Part shown: positions 32,403 to 42,299 of the stretch, one piece after another | Layout of the letters: every line of letters begins with the position of its first letter | Position numbering within the stretch: the first letter of the stretch is position 1 | Origin: Isoetes taiwanensis | Taxonomy: Eukaryota > Streptophyta > Lycopodiopsida > Isoetales > Isoetaceae | Assembly (NCBI GenBank): GCA_021234155.1 | Contig: JAJEKV010000169.1 | Coordinates: 541,344 to 605,343, forward strand | Direction: 5' to 3' | DNA length: 64,000 bases | Notes under the pieces: generated by a model | The model's input: only the letters and a program-made list of their open reading frames with translations | Databases searched by the model: none | Told to the model about the DNA's origin: nothing | Made by a program: the position numbers and the translations under genes

Positions 32403-35164
32403 TGTGACGAGCCTGCCGAGTTGACCCTCTAGGCAACTCGGGATCTTGTCAATACTGTGCTAATTCTAGGTTGGGTGACAAACAATTGGATATGGTGAAG
32501 AATTGAATCTTCCTCTTGCACAGTTGAAATGACACGCTCAAGACTCAATAGGCAAAATACTTATGATCTCAATATAATCAGATAATATTAACATCCAAAG
32601 AATCCATATTCTCAACAAATATAACAGCTAATTGTGAACAATTCCTCCCAAGAGCTTCGCTCCACCACGATCCTCACCGCACCGCCGCCATCCCTTGCTC
32701 ATTCACTTGCACATGCACTCACCGGGTTAGTCCTCGTGACTAAGTGGGGATCCCGGCTGCCCATTGCATGCATGGAATACTCTGAAATCTCGGATAAGCA
32801 TAAACACATATTTTAAAATCCTACGTGAGTACACAGTGCTAAGACAATGACAACATAATCCAAAGAAATATCAACATGAACATCGGCAAGACATAGCCAA
32901 AAATACCAAACCATCATGACACATAGCTCCGGACAATGGGAAGCTCACCAGCCTACATGCGCCCCCCCGTTATTAGCAGAAAATGCCCGCCGGCTCACAT
33001 TCCGAGCCCCGCTGGGCGGAGTTGGTGGGGTGAACCTCAGATAAAGATACCCCTCCCGGCCCCACGCCCGGGCTGAGGACCTCTACCATGGAGTCACGCA
33101 GAGTGACATAGCATCCCGATCGTGGAGAACTACGCCCGTCACAGAGCACAAGAATACCACAGGGAATCACAGATGAACATGAGCATGCCGGAGCAACCCA
33201 GGCCACCGAACCCGGAAGTCCGACCCCGGAAGTTCCAAGTACATAACATAATATCAAGAACGACAGTGGAACAATGCAAAGACCATAACATGTGCGTTCA
33301 TTAGAGAGAGTTCACTATAAATGTGCCTAGATCATACTGCTGCTGATGTTGCCTGTACAACTTGCCCATGTTGAAATAGCTAACTTACTGATCCAAACAT
33401 GTTGAGGAAGTCACAAGCCTAAATATCATTGATGTAGCTCCCATACATATGTACTTCACTGAACAAGGAAAAACAACATTCTAAACATGCAAACTTACCT
33501 CAGAACCATTCTCCCATGAGGATAATCCATTAGCTACGATGCCTTTGTTACAATATTGCAACAACTTACAAACTTACAGGTATACACTTGGACTAATAGT
33601 GCTCCATGCCATAGCCTCATCTGGACCCTCCATATACTTCATATTGCTCTCTCTCGGCCCAACTTCACTTGATCTCCAAGGTTCCAACATGCTTTCCTTC
33701 TTTAAAATTATTAGCTAAGGTTTTTAATATTTCCATTAAAAACCTACTTTTCCATAGCTAAGGACTTATTAGTGCGTCTTAATGTAAAAACTCAAAACCC
33801 GCACTTCCAAATTAAAATCCACGGGGTCTTATGACCAGAATCGCATAAAACTTCTCAAACCGACCTCTAGGCTAGCCTTCACCAACGTAAGCCAAGAATG
33901 ACCAATTTTCAAGAGTTCTAGACTTATTAGTCTTAAATTACATGTTATTCCGTATTACGTAAATTCAGAAGCAATACAAGTTCTTACATATTTTCGTCCC
34001 TTTGTTTTACCCAAGCTTGCCTTTACTTACTCGGTGGATGGCTTGCTAGATCCCAACACCTTATACTTTCATGTGCCCTTTCTTATCTTGATGTATCTTA
34101 AAATAACATTTGGTTAACAAGCAACAAATTATCAATTCCAAATATAAACAACAAAGCAAAGACCAAAACCCAACAGAAATGACAGGAAACGAAAAAAAAC
34201 AGCAAACAAGTAAACAAGGTAGACATGTTTCGGCCTCTGAGGGCTCTGATTTTGGCATCGATTCACCATCTAGGTATGACCCACAACCCAATAGATCTGC
34301 TCTAGGCCCAAATCGGCCTGATTGAGCTGATTTTGAAGCATTTTGGGCCAGTTGGGTCGCTTCCAGAGCTTTTCTAATTCTGCAACACGGCTTTGCCGAC
34401 CCTTGATTCTACCAAACAGCACCTTAGAGCACAATTTCAGCCCTTTTTATGCTGCTGCAGCCCACTTCCAAGAGTCTCCCAGGTCGGATTGATGTTGCTT
34501 CAGTTCTATGCCAGCTTTTGGCTCTATCCAGAAGCAATCAATTTGCCTTTTACCCTTCTAAATCTGGTTGCTAAGGAGCAATTTCGACCTGACCCATCTC
34601 AGTTTGCATGCTATTTTAGCTCCCCTTTGTTTCAAATCTCCTGGCTCTACACTGGATCAAATCTAGACTCCATATCCATGTTTTGGTTGATGCAGCATCC
34701 TCTACAAATCCGGCCTCAGAAAGGTCATCTCTGGACAACACAACCAATTGTGGCTTCCTTCCAATCATCCTTTGCTTACTAGACTACGCAGATGCCATAA
34801 TCCTCTTAGCAAAACATATATAAATCTTTTCACGGCAGCCCATGTGCCTCAAGTTAAATCAAGCAACGAAAAACCCCACCTGATAAGAGAGGATTTGGTG
34901 CAGTTCCGTTCTCCGTCTATGCAAGCTCTTGCCTCCAGATAGCCTCCTCCGGCTCCTCTGCAACTCAATTCCTCCTGGAGCTCCTCTCTTGCAAAAAATT
35001 CTTCACGTACCACAAAAAGCCCTCTTTTCCAATATTGTCTTATTTTGTAAACCCTTTGTTTACATGAGCCCATGTTGCATGCATGCCACAAGTACATATA
35101 CAGCTCATATACCGGCCATACACAAATGCGTATACTGCACCATTAAGTGGCCAGGTCCGTTACA
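32403..35164. mobile_element. Element D: solo LTR, 2.76 kb, nested in A
   Basis: The segment begins TGTGACGAGCC and ends GGTCCGTTACA, an imperfect terminal inverted pair typical of LTR ends. It is flanked by perfect GTAAT duplications (32398-32402 and 35165-35169). I see no second copy of its ends inside, no primer-binding site and no pol motifs. The simplest reading is therefore a solo LTR left by recombination between the two LTRs of a long-LTR element. Open frames inside, the longest 129 codons at 34393-34782, show no known domain. It splits A exactly between VVPDY and LSRI. A non-autonomous element is the alternative. Confidence 0.82.
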
Positions 35165-36403
35165 GTAATCAGGCACGACATGAGACTTGCCTGCCTTATG
35201 AACGATTTCAAAAGGAGCGAATTCCTGCAGAAGAAGGACCCAACGAGCAATTCTGCCCGTGGGCGTGGCTTTATTGATCAAGTAAAGAAGAGCTTGATGG
35301 TCAACAAAGAACTTGATCTTGCTGCCCAACAAGTAATGACGGAAACGTTGGACACAGAAAACTAAACCCAAAGCTTCTCGTTCCGTGGCAGAATAATTGC
35401 GCTCCGCAGGATTGAGTTTCCGGCTGGCATAGCGGATCGGTTTATCCGTGGTTTCATCATAAGCCTGAGAGAGAACAGCACCAATGGCAAAAGCAGAGAC
35501 GTCAACATGAACGTGGAAGGGCTTGTCCCATTGAGGAGGAACAAGTACCGGGGCCTGAGTAACTAACAGTTTCAACTTCTGAAAAGCAGCTTCCGCTTGG
35601 GAATTCCAAGCCCAAGTGGATTCATCCCCCGTGAGTTTATGAATGGGGTCAGCTATAGCTGCAAGTCCAGGAATGAAGGTGGAATAGTAATTGACCTTAC
35701 CCAGGAAAGAGCGTGTCTCTTTGATATTAGAGGGTGCTTGAGCTTTCAGTACACAATTGATTTTAGCGGGATCCGTGGTGATGCCTTCTTTACTGACCAC
35801 ATGACCCAACAGAACGCCTGAGGTGACGCAGAAAGTGCACTTCTCATGATTGAGACTAATGCCAGATTCATCACATTTTTGAAAGACAAGCTCCAATTTG
35901 TCCAAGTGATCATTCATGGAGCTGTAGGCAGAAAAATCATCTTGGAAGATCTGAAGAAAAGGTTTATCCTTCATAAAGTCGTGAAAGACGGAGAGCATGA
36001 TGCGCTGAAAGGTGGAAGGAGAGTTTGACAAGCCAAAAGGGACCACCTTGTAGGCAAAAGTGCCCCACGGGGTGGTGAAGGTAGTTTTGAGTTGATCTTC
36101 TTCCTTGATAGAAATTTGATTGTACCCAGAAAAACCATCCATGAAAGAGTACATCTCATGACCAGCAACTTCTTCAAGAACTTGGTCAGTGAAGGGGAGT
36201 GGAAAGTGATCACGCTCCGTAGCTTGATTGAGTTTTCTGTAGTCCACGCAAACGCGGATCTTACCATTATGTTTGAGAGCAATGACGATGGGGCTCACCC
36301 ATGCAGAATGTTTTATCTCATAAATCAGGCCAGCAGCCAAGAGTTTGTCAATTTCAGCCTTGACGCGGTCACGGTAATTTGGGTTGAGCCGGTACTGTCG
36401 TTG
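35165..36403 (-). pseudogene. Element A reverse transcriptase and RNase H, long open frame
   Basis: About 410 uninterrupted codons make this the best preserved polymerase in the window. RT motifs are WVSPIVIALKHNGKIRVCVD, FTDQVLEEV, MDGFSGYNQISIKEEDQ, APFGL-type VPFGLSNSPSTFQ and the active site FQDD at about 35940 (usually Y-x-D-D). RNase H shows HVDVSAFAIGAVLSQ with the first acidic residue, SATEREALGLV with the catalytic Glu, and KFFVDHQALLYLIN with the next Asp. The frame ends at HVVPDY, where D is inserted. Upstream it is in frame with the linker except for one TAG at 36404-36406. The polyprotein cannot be completed because of D and C. Confidence 0.92.
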
Positions 36404-36406
36404 CTA
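36404..36406 (-). other. In-frame TAG between linker and RT in element A
   Basis: On the minus strand the frame reads ...DARPI, TAG, QRQYRLNPNYRD. Codons on both sides are in the same frame, so the stop is the only break over about 560 codons. The following bases are CAA CGA. The TAGCAACG word also occurs at the matching point in B (8021-8028). Confidence 0.75.
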
Positions 36407-36990
36407 GATTGGGCGTGCATCTGATTTGGTAGGAATGGTGAGTTCCCCCAAGTCTTTTTTGATACCTCGAAGGTCTTTGTAGCTCCAAGCAAAAATATGT
36501 TTGAATTTCTTGAACAGCGTCACAGCGCGTGCTTTATAGGGAGGCGGAAGTTGAGCAGCTAAGCGGACTGGTTGATTGTTACCAATGTCCACAATTTCTA
36601 CTTCTGGAGTTTGAATGTGAGAAACAACCTCCGTGTCCTGAACCTGATGCGCAGGAGGCTGAAGCATGACGGGAGGAGCAGCATTTTGAGTGGTGAAGAA
36701 AAGAGGCTGCTGAGCGTCATCAAGCAAGGGTTGCTTCATGACGGCATGAACATCAACTGTCTCTGAAGGAAGGGGATCAGAAAAATGATCAAGACGTTGA
36801 ATGCGATTGCAGGAAGCCAGGTAAGGGTCCAAGAGAGCCGCCACAGCCTGGTCCTGATCGAGCATCATGTCACCCCAAGGATCAGCATACTCAGGATAAG
36901 ATGAGAGAGGGAGACCCGCTGGAGGTGCTTGAACCTGATAAATATTTTGTGCTTCTTCGTGGGTGTCGAGATGGAAGGTTCAAAGCATTC
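36407..36990 (-). pseudogene. Element A protease-RT linker
   Basis: An open stretch of 154 codons (36404-36868) leads into RT. It contains ARAVTLFKKFKHIFAWSYKDLRGI and LGELTIPT, a segment commonly found just before Gypsy RT domains (F-A-W-S-Y-x-D-L). The upstream part, THEEAQNIYQVQAPP and PEYADPWGD, joins the protease through one frameshift near 36960-37005. Confidence 0.75.
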
Positions 36991-37000
36991 TCGGCGAAGA

Positions 37001-37381
37001 TCAATTTGCCAGTTTCCAGATCCATTGTGGCATTGAGATGGCCATCGGTGATGACAAGTTGGTCCGTGGCCCAGTAGTGAATACTCTTTGCCTGTCGGAG
37101 AAAAGGTCTGCCAACGACATTTCATAATCACCGGGATCCTCTCCGGCTTTCCAAACACCAAATTCCAAAGGGAATTTGAGATCACCAATGCTGATATGTA
37201 GAAGAGGAGTGACGCCTTGAGGACGCGTGATATGGCCATTTGCCAACTTGATGTCATAAGGGGCACGGTATAATTGTTTGATGCCCAATTGCTTCTTGAG
37301 TTTATCAGTAATGAGATTGACGGCACTACCACCATCAATTTGGACATGATTGATATGTTGATTGCCCACCGTGGCATGCAC
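37001..37381 (-). pseudogene. Element A aspartic protease
   Basis: A retroviral-type aspartic protease, which acts as a dimer and cleaves the gag-pol polyprotein. The catalytic loop is HVQIDGGSAVNLITDKL near the start of this 126-codon frame. YDIKLANGHITRPQGVTPLLHISIGDL and FPLEFGVWKAG follow, forming the usual flap and hydrophobic core. The frame is cut at its start by TAA at 37391-37393, which B does not share, and at its end by a frameshift near 37005. Confidence 0.82.
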
Positions 37382-37390
37382 CGTGGGTGT

Positions 37391-39650
37391 TTAAGTCGCA
37401 ACAGCTCCAACCAGAACTGTGGGAAGAGGTAACTGATCTTTGAGAGCCGGACAGAGTTTCAAAATGGTGGCCAGACTCAAAGGAATCTTGATCTTGGCAA
37501 GTTCTTCCTGAAGTTCCAAGGGAACATGTGAAAAAGGATCCAGGTCCAAAGGGAGCCGAGTCTGTGGTAAGGAAGCAGAAACTTCTTTGAGAAACTCGAC
37601 CTCAGCAGCAATATTTGGATATGGCTGAGAGCGTGCGCTGGTGGATGATGACGGCGCTGCCTGACGTTGCTGAGCCCTAGTGGTGGCGTGAACATTTGCC
37701 AAGGTGCGACCTTCCGCAGCCTGCATAAGTTTAAGAATACTTTGTCTCACTTTAGGCATGACGTGAGGCATGAGTTTGTCAAGATCATCCTCGTCATGAG
37801 GGATGGTATCGACAGCAAAAGCAGGATGCGTCTCATGAGGAATGATGGTCAATGGGCGTGAAGCCTGTGTGTGACGTGAGACGAGACCAACCCAATTTGA
37901 TCAGGCCGACGAGAGGGTTGAGAGCCCCATAAATCTCCTCCCCGAGCTTGTTGATCCATAGGATTGGAAGTAGACGCTGCTTGTTGAGGGCGTTGTTGTT
38001 GAGGCGGCCGAGGAGGCTTCCTCAAAACAGGACGAGGGCCCTGTTTACCATTGGCCACCCAAAGTTGGTAAGCCGTGAGACTGACGGAAGTGCCGGTTGA
38101 TTGGAACCCTAAGTTGAACTTGAACTTGAGGAAGTTGAGGACACGCCGTGGTGGTGTGACCCCATTCATGGCAATGATAACATTGAGCTTTTTGAAGGAT
38201 CAAAGGGAGGACGATTGCCTTGTCCCCGTGACTGCTGAGATGGCTGCGTTTGTTGCTACCGCCAGCTTTGTTGATACCGCCGTGGTTGTGGAGCTTGATA
38301 TTGCTGAGGCTGATACGACTGTTGTTGCTGAGGCGTGGTCTGGACTTGAAAGACCATTTTATTGCGAAAAGATATAGGATGGGAACGAGTGCATTCTTCC
38401 GTGGCGTGATTGCACATATTGCATCTTTTACAATGAGGAGGTCCATTTGAGGAGTTGCATTCATTTGCCGATGACCTTGATATTTACAAATAGTACACCG
38501 GATGTGAGCGCCAGGATTTGCTTTGCCGAGGTTGAACAGAGTTCGAGGAACCATGACGGAGGCATGAAAGGGAGTTCTCAGAGAGCAACACCGAGAGGAA
38601 ACATTGACCCAATGATTGACCATTCAATGGCCTGCTCCAAAGACTTTGGACGCAGTATTCTCATCATAAGGCTAATGGCGGAGGGAAGGCCCCGCAAAAC
38701 CGTGACGAGGATCCGGCTTTGCGGGGGTACCCCGAGTTTACCGACAAGAATATGAAGACGGTCCACAAAATCCCCGCGTACTCTGTGGGCTCTTTGCCGG
38801 GTCATTGAGTTGCTTGAGGAGTAATTGATCATCGTCCGTGGTGCCGTGAATGAGACGTAAAGGCGCTTTCATTTCTTGCCAACTCGCTTCCAAAGACTTT
38901 GTTGACCATTAACCACCGATGAGGGCCCCGCGTGGTCGAAAAAGATATGAAATTTGAGTTGTGGTTGCGCATGACCATTCGTAATGGCCAAGGCTTCAAT
39001 TCTTCCATATGAGCTTGAGCACTCGATCCAAAGGTTTGCCTTTAGTGTTGCCGAAAAGGGGATAAGTCACCTTCAAATTAGGAGTTGGAGGGGAAGGCGG
39101 AACGTGACGATAGACAGTGGGATTCGCTGGAGGGTATGTTGAAGCATAGAGAGGTGGAACACCGAGACCGAGCCGGGGTGGAACCGAAAAACATGTGGTC
39201 CAAATAAAGCAACATCCGGGTGGGAAGGACCTTGAGAGCCCGCCTTCAAAGAGGGCTTAAGATCGCTGGTTTGATAAACGTGAAGAGCATGCTGAAAAGA
39301 TGGAGAAGACCGAAAGTCATGAACGTGGTAGGGCCAAAAGACACTTGATGGTAGCCCATCCCACCCGGAGGTGAAGAAGGTTGTGATGGAAGAGGGGTAT
39401 GACCAAGGAATATTGATATAGGTACCGCCGAGAGTCCGAAAATAGTGAGGCGTAATGAACAGGGTATGCCGTGGAGATTGAGGTTGAGAACAATGACGAC
39501 ACGTGGGGAGACCCCGGTCGAGAATGAGCACGAGGGGTAGGAGGTGCCGACCGAGCTCGTGGAGCGGATACGACCTCCCTCAATGTCATAAGCGGTGTCA
39601 TACATATCCCAACAGCCTCACGTTGTTGATGGCGCCCAAATGAGCCGCTT
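37391..39650 (-). pseudogene. Element A gag and gag-protease linker
   Basis: The gag start is near 39605 (MYDTAYDIEGG). The 5' half (38830-39605) is broken into several frames. The zinc-knuckle region (about 38150-38520) carries IRCTICKYQGH and, intact, CYHCHEWGHTTTAC (C-x2-C-x4-H-x4-C), the nucleic-acid-binding box of nucleocapsid, preceded by a Gln-rich stretch. The linker (37391-37852) is open for 153 codons with LMPHVMPKVRQSILKL and PFSHVPLELQEELAKIKI. It stops at a private TAA just before the protease. Confidence 0.82.
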
Positions 39651-39733
39651 TGGCAAAGAAGTTCTTCAGAGTGAAACCTCGAAATGACATGATGGAAGGA
39701 AAAGAAAGATCGTGATCCGCAAAATACGACATG

Positions 39734-40318
39734 TGTTTGGGGTCCGGGTTTGAACTCCTCAAGAAGACAGCCCTCCGGAGGACCCTTTTGATCTAACCGT
39801 AAGAACCGAGCTATGTCACGCTGATTTGCAAGAAAGAACCGTAAAAGAGAAAAGAAAACAACAAGAACAATGAGATCACAATAATAAGCTTCCTTGATGT
39901 CAATGAAAATACATGAGCTCTCGCAATCGAGAAAAAACCGAACTCGAGACAAGACTCAAAACTCATCTAAAAACTCATGTGCTAGCTCTACTCATATATA
40001 TAGTACAATGGCCTTTGGCCCAATATAGACACTGACCGATTTCGTGCCGACTCCTCGAAGGAGGCCCGATTTGCAGGAATGCCGGGCGGTGCCTCTTGAA
40101 AAGCCCCGAATCACGCCGACGCCGACGCTGGCAAGACGGGTCAGCCACTTGTCCGAAGGCCGCCTTTGTTGACGCCAGCGCGGTCTTTGTCCGCATGGTC
40201 CGCTTGGTCTTCATGAGCCTTTGACGAATCGACCCGCTACCGGTTGTGGATCCTTGGCCTTGGCCTGGTCCGTCAGAGATGCATGAATAGTCCCGCACTG
40301 TGAGGCACGTGACTAACA
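39734..40318 (-). repeat. 5' LTR of element A
   Basis: The 585-bp repeat runs from TGTTAGTCACGTGCC to CCCCAAACA on the minus strand, paired with 2593-3164. The flanking CGAAC at 40319-40323 completes the target-site duplication. Confidence 0.95.
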
Positions 40319-40323
40319 CGAAC

Positions 40324-40877
40324 CTAAAGCAATGACGAAAAGTATGGAGAGAAAATTGATCAAAATGCCGAGTCCTTCGAGAAATCCGCCGCAGAGGGAT
40401 AGTTAGTCATTTAAACGCTACATTAATTTCCGAATTTAAAAAATGATGATATAGGGCGTAATCCATCGCCATATTCGCCAAAGCGCCATGTTATGCCTCC
40501 CCATTGAAAACAAATATCGCCCCAAAAGGAAAAGCCAAAAAAAAATCACTTTCGGCATCAAACAACCGCAATCGATCGAGTTCATATCGTAGAGGTAAGA
40601 GATGAAAGTATGGGCTACAAAAAATTACCCAAGCTCCAGCCAATTGTAGCTCCAGCCCGCCCCATTGCTCCGTAAGAAAAACCCCTTCGCTGATTCAAGG
40701 GCATGGAAAAACTACATGCCAAATAGTCAGTGTTGACCCGATTGAACCGCCCATAGCTCCTCTCTCAGGAAGAATTCACCGCCTCTAAATTTGAAACAAG
40801 ATTCAACATTATCCCCTTACACCCTGTGGTAGAATAACCTGTGTTTTTTGGCTCCCAAATCTGGTCTTCACTGGGAC
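40324..40877. other. Intergenic DNA beside the nest
   Basis: No supported gene. Any 3' end of the CapA-like pseudogene should lie here on the minus strand, but I could not recognise it. Confidence 0.5.
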
Positions 40878-40979
40878 CAAAATCGCTAAGCGACTTGGGA
40901 AAATCGCTAAGCGATTTTTCAATTTATAAAAATCGCTAAGCCGATTTTCGTGGAAGGTGAAAATCGCTTAAGCGATTTT
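40878..40979. repeat. Cluster of four copies of a 20-bp palindrome
   Basis: Four variants of AAAATCGCTTAAGCGATTTT start at 40878, 40899, 40928 and 40959. The last is a perfect palindrome; the others lack one base or carry one change. Confidence 0.9.
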
Positions 40980-41009
40980 CGCTTCCGTCGCCGAAAATGC
41001 GACACCGGC

Positions 41010-41775
41010 ATGAATCGATCAATTCCTGCATGATCTATCAAGGCATGGGCAACTGGCTTCTTCTTCATCAATTTCATATCCCCAATTCCCTCCCCAAAGA
41101 ATAGAAGCTATTGCTATATCCCCCTCATTTTTTTTCCATTCAAACCATCTTAGAAACCATCTCAACAGATTGAGCAGAGTAATCGTGCAAATAATTCACA
41201 CCGCCTCGCTTTCTGCTGTTCCCCATTTAGGAGGCACTCCACTAGTATCAAAAGCAAAGGAAAACCAACACTCGCTTTTTACCTTTTGATTCTATAACTC
41301 AGCAGGAGCTCTTGCTTGAAGAATATTCACCAACTCCCAGCTTTTGATACCCAAGCTATGCAAAGTATTCAAAGATTCTTCCAAACCCTCAAAACCCCAA
41401 TCTAGAATATGATTATTTGCAAGAACACAAAGAATCTATCTTTGCAAATGGCCAAGAGGGGGGGCGCTTTAGGATGCATCCGATAATTGGTCCCTTTAGG
41501 CATCCAGAATTGCTTGTAGTGACACTAGTCTCTAAAATTATGATTCTTGCATCAAGATTTAACCTATCAAGCTCATTAGGGCATCGCCCAAATGTAAGCT
41601 TAAAATCTACGCACTGCTGATAGGGTCGCTGTAAAGTTCTCGCAATTTCGATATATCCCTTGGCGCCGCTCAATGCGGGTTCATAGATCCGTGGGTCGCA
41701 AGAGAAGGGCAAGATTTGGTCGATTCCTCTTCCGGTCATTACATCTCCGCACAAAAAGAGAGTGATAAGCGCCAT
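41010..41775 (-). pseudogene. CapA-like (PGA_cap) metallophosphatase, broken
   Basis: From ATG at 41773-41775 the minus strand encodes LITLFLCGDVMTGRGIDQIL. This is the start of the CapA/poly-gamma-glutamate capsule-synthesis family, calcineurin-like metallophosphatases common in bacteria. The block DARIIILETSVTTS follows at about 41540. After a frameshift near 41420, VLANNHILDWGFEGLEESL gives the metal-binding NNH motif. Then come FDTSGVPPKWGTAE (41220-41265), GDIAIASILWGGNWGYEI (41060-41115) and LIDHAGID, all in family order. Two or more frame changes separate them. The end near the expected H-G-H-S-S-H motif is lost, replaced by palindrome repeats. I infer a decayed gene; consensus errors could also explain the frame breaks. 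Confidence 0.75.
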
Positions 41776-41842
41776 CGTATCTTTTGCAGGAGAAGAAAAA
41801 GCGACGGCATTTCCGGTTTCCGGCGGGGCCTTTTCAGGCGGG

Positions 41843-41884
41843 AAAATCGCTTAAGCGATTTTCATCCCCAAAATCGCTTAAGCG
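41843..41884. repeat. Two further copies of the 20-bp palindrome
   Basis: A perfect AAAATCGCTTAAGCGATTTT starts at 41843 and a truncated copy at 41870. They lie about 70-110 bp upstream of the CapA-like start codon. Confidence 0.9.
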
Positions 41885-42201
41885 CCGGCAATCAAGACCC
41901 CGATTTCGGAGCCAAAACCTCGAGGGCTAATGGTCGATACCCCACCGCCACCATTAATTAATTGCCCACCGCCCACCACTGAAAGAAGAGAGAAAATGTC
42001 GCCGGAAGAAGGCGTTTGGCCAGAAAACTGAAAGAAGAGAGAAAATAGCCGGAAAACGCGTTTTTGCCGGAAAAAGCGTGAGTTTTGGGAGCCGGAAAGG
42101 GCACACCGGCGTGAGAGAGAAAGGGCAAAAACTTTTTAAGTAAGTAGATTTACAAAAGGAAAAACTACCAAAATGCCATAATGCCCCTATGAGTTTATGT
42201 A

Positions 42202-42299
42202 CGGGGGGGATGGAAGCTGGGAAGCTGATTCTAGGGGGTCCTGCGACCGGCGGGAGCCGGGAGCTGGTCCTGGAATCAGCGATCCAGCTTCATGCCCCC
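42202..42299. repeat. 98-bp foldback
   Basis: Two arms of about 32 bp pair as a hairpin with a few mismatches: GGAAGCTGGGAAGCTGATTC on the left against GAATCAGCGATCCAGCTTC on the right, bounded by G-run and C-run. It could be the end of a foldback or MITE-type element; no target duplication was identified. Confidence 0.7.

Larger units (their letters stand above)
2593..40318 (-). mobile_element. Element A: Ty3/Gypsy LTR retrotransposon split by three insertions
   Basis: The element lies on the minus strand. Its 5' LTR is at 39734-40318 and its 3' LTR at 2593-3164, and both run TGTTAG to AAACA. The flanking five bases are CGAAC on both sides, a perfect target-site duplication. Coding order along the minus strand is gag, protease, RT, RNase H, integrase, then an extra ORF. 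RT before integrase places it in Ty3/Gypsy. Removing B, C and D with their duplications leaves about 11.2 kb. The breakpoints are exact: integrase residues ...RYILV (minus strand up to 31823) continue with TDYATKWAEA across C, and ...HVVPDY continues with LSRIHTDD across D. A is therefore the oldest layer of the nest. The primer-binding site next to the 5' LTR was not recognised. Confidence 0.93.

Noticed and set aside
34393..34782. 129-codon plus-strand frame inside element D
   Set aside because: No recognisable domain, ordinary AT-rich composition, and it lies in what looks like a solo LTR.
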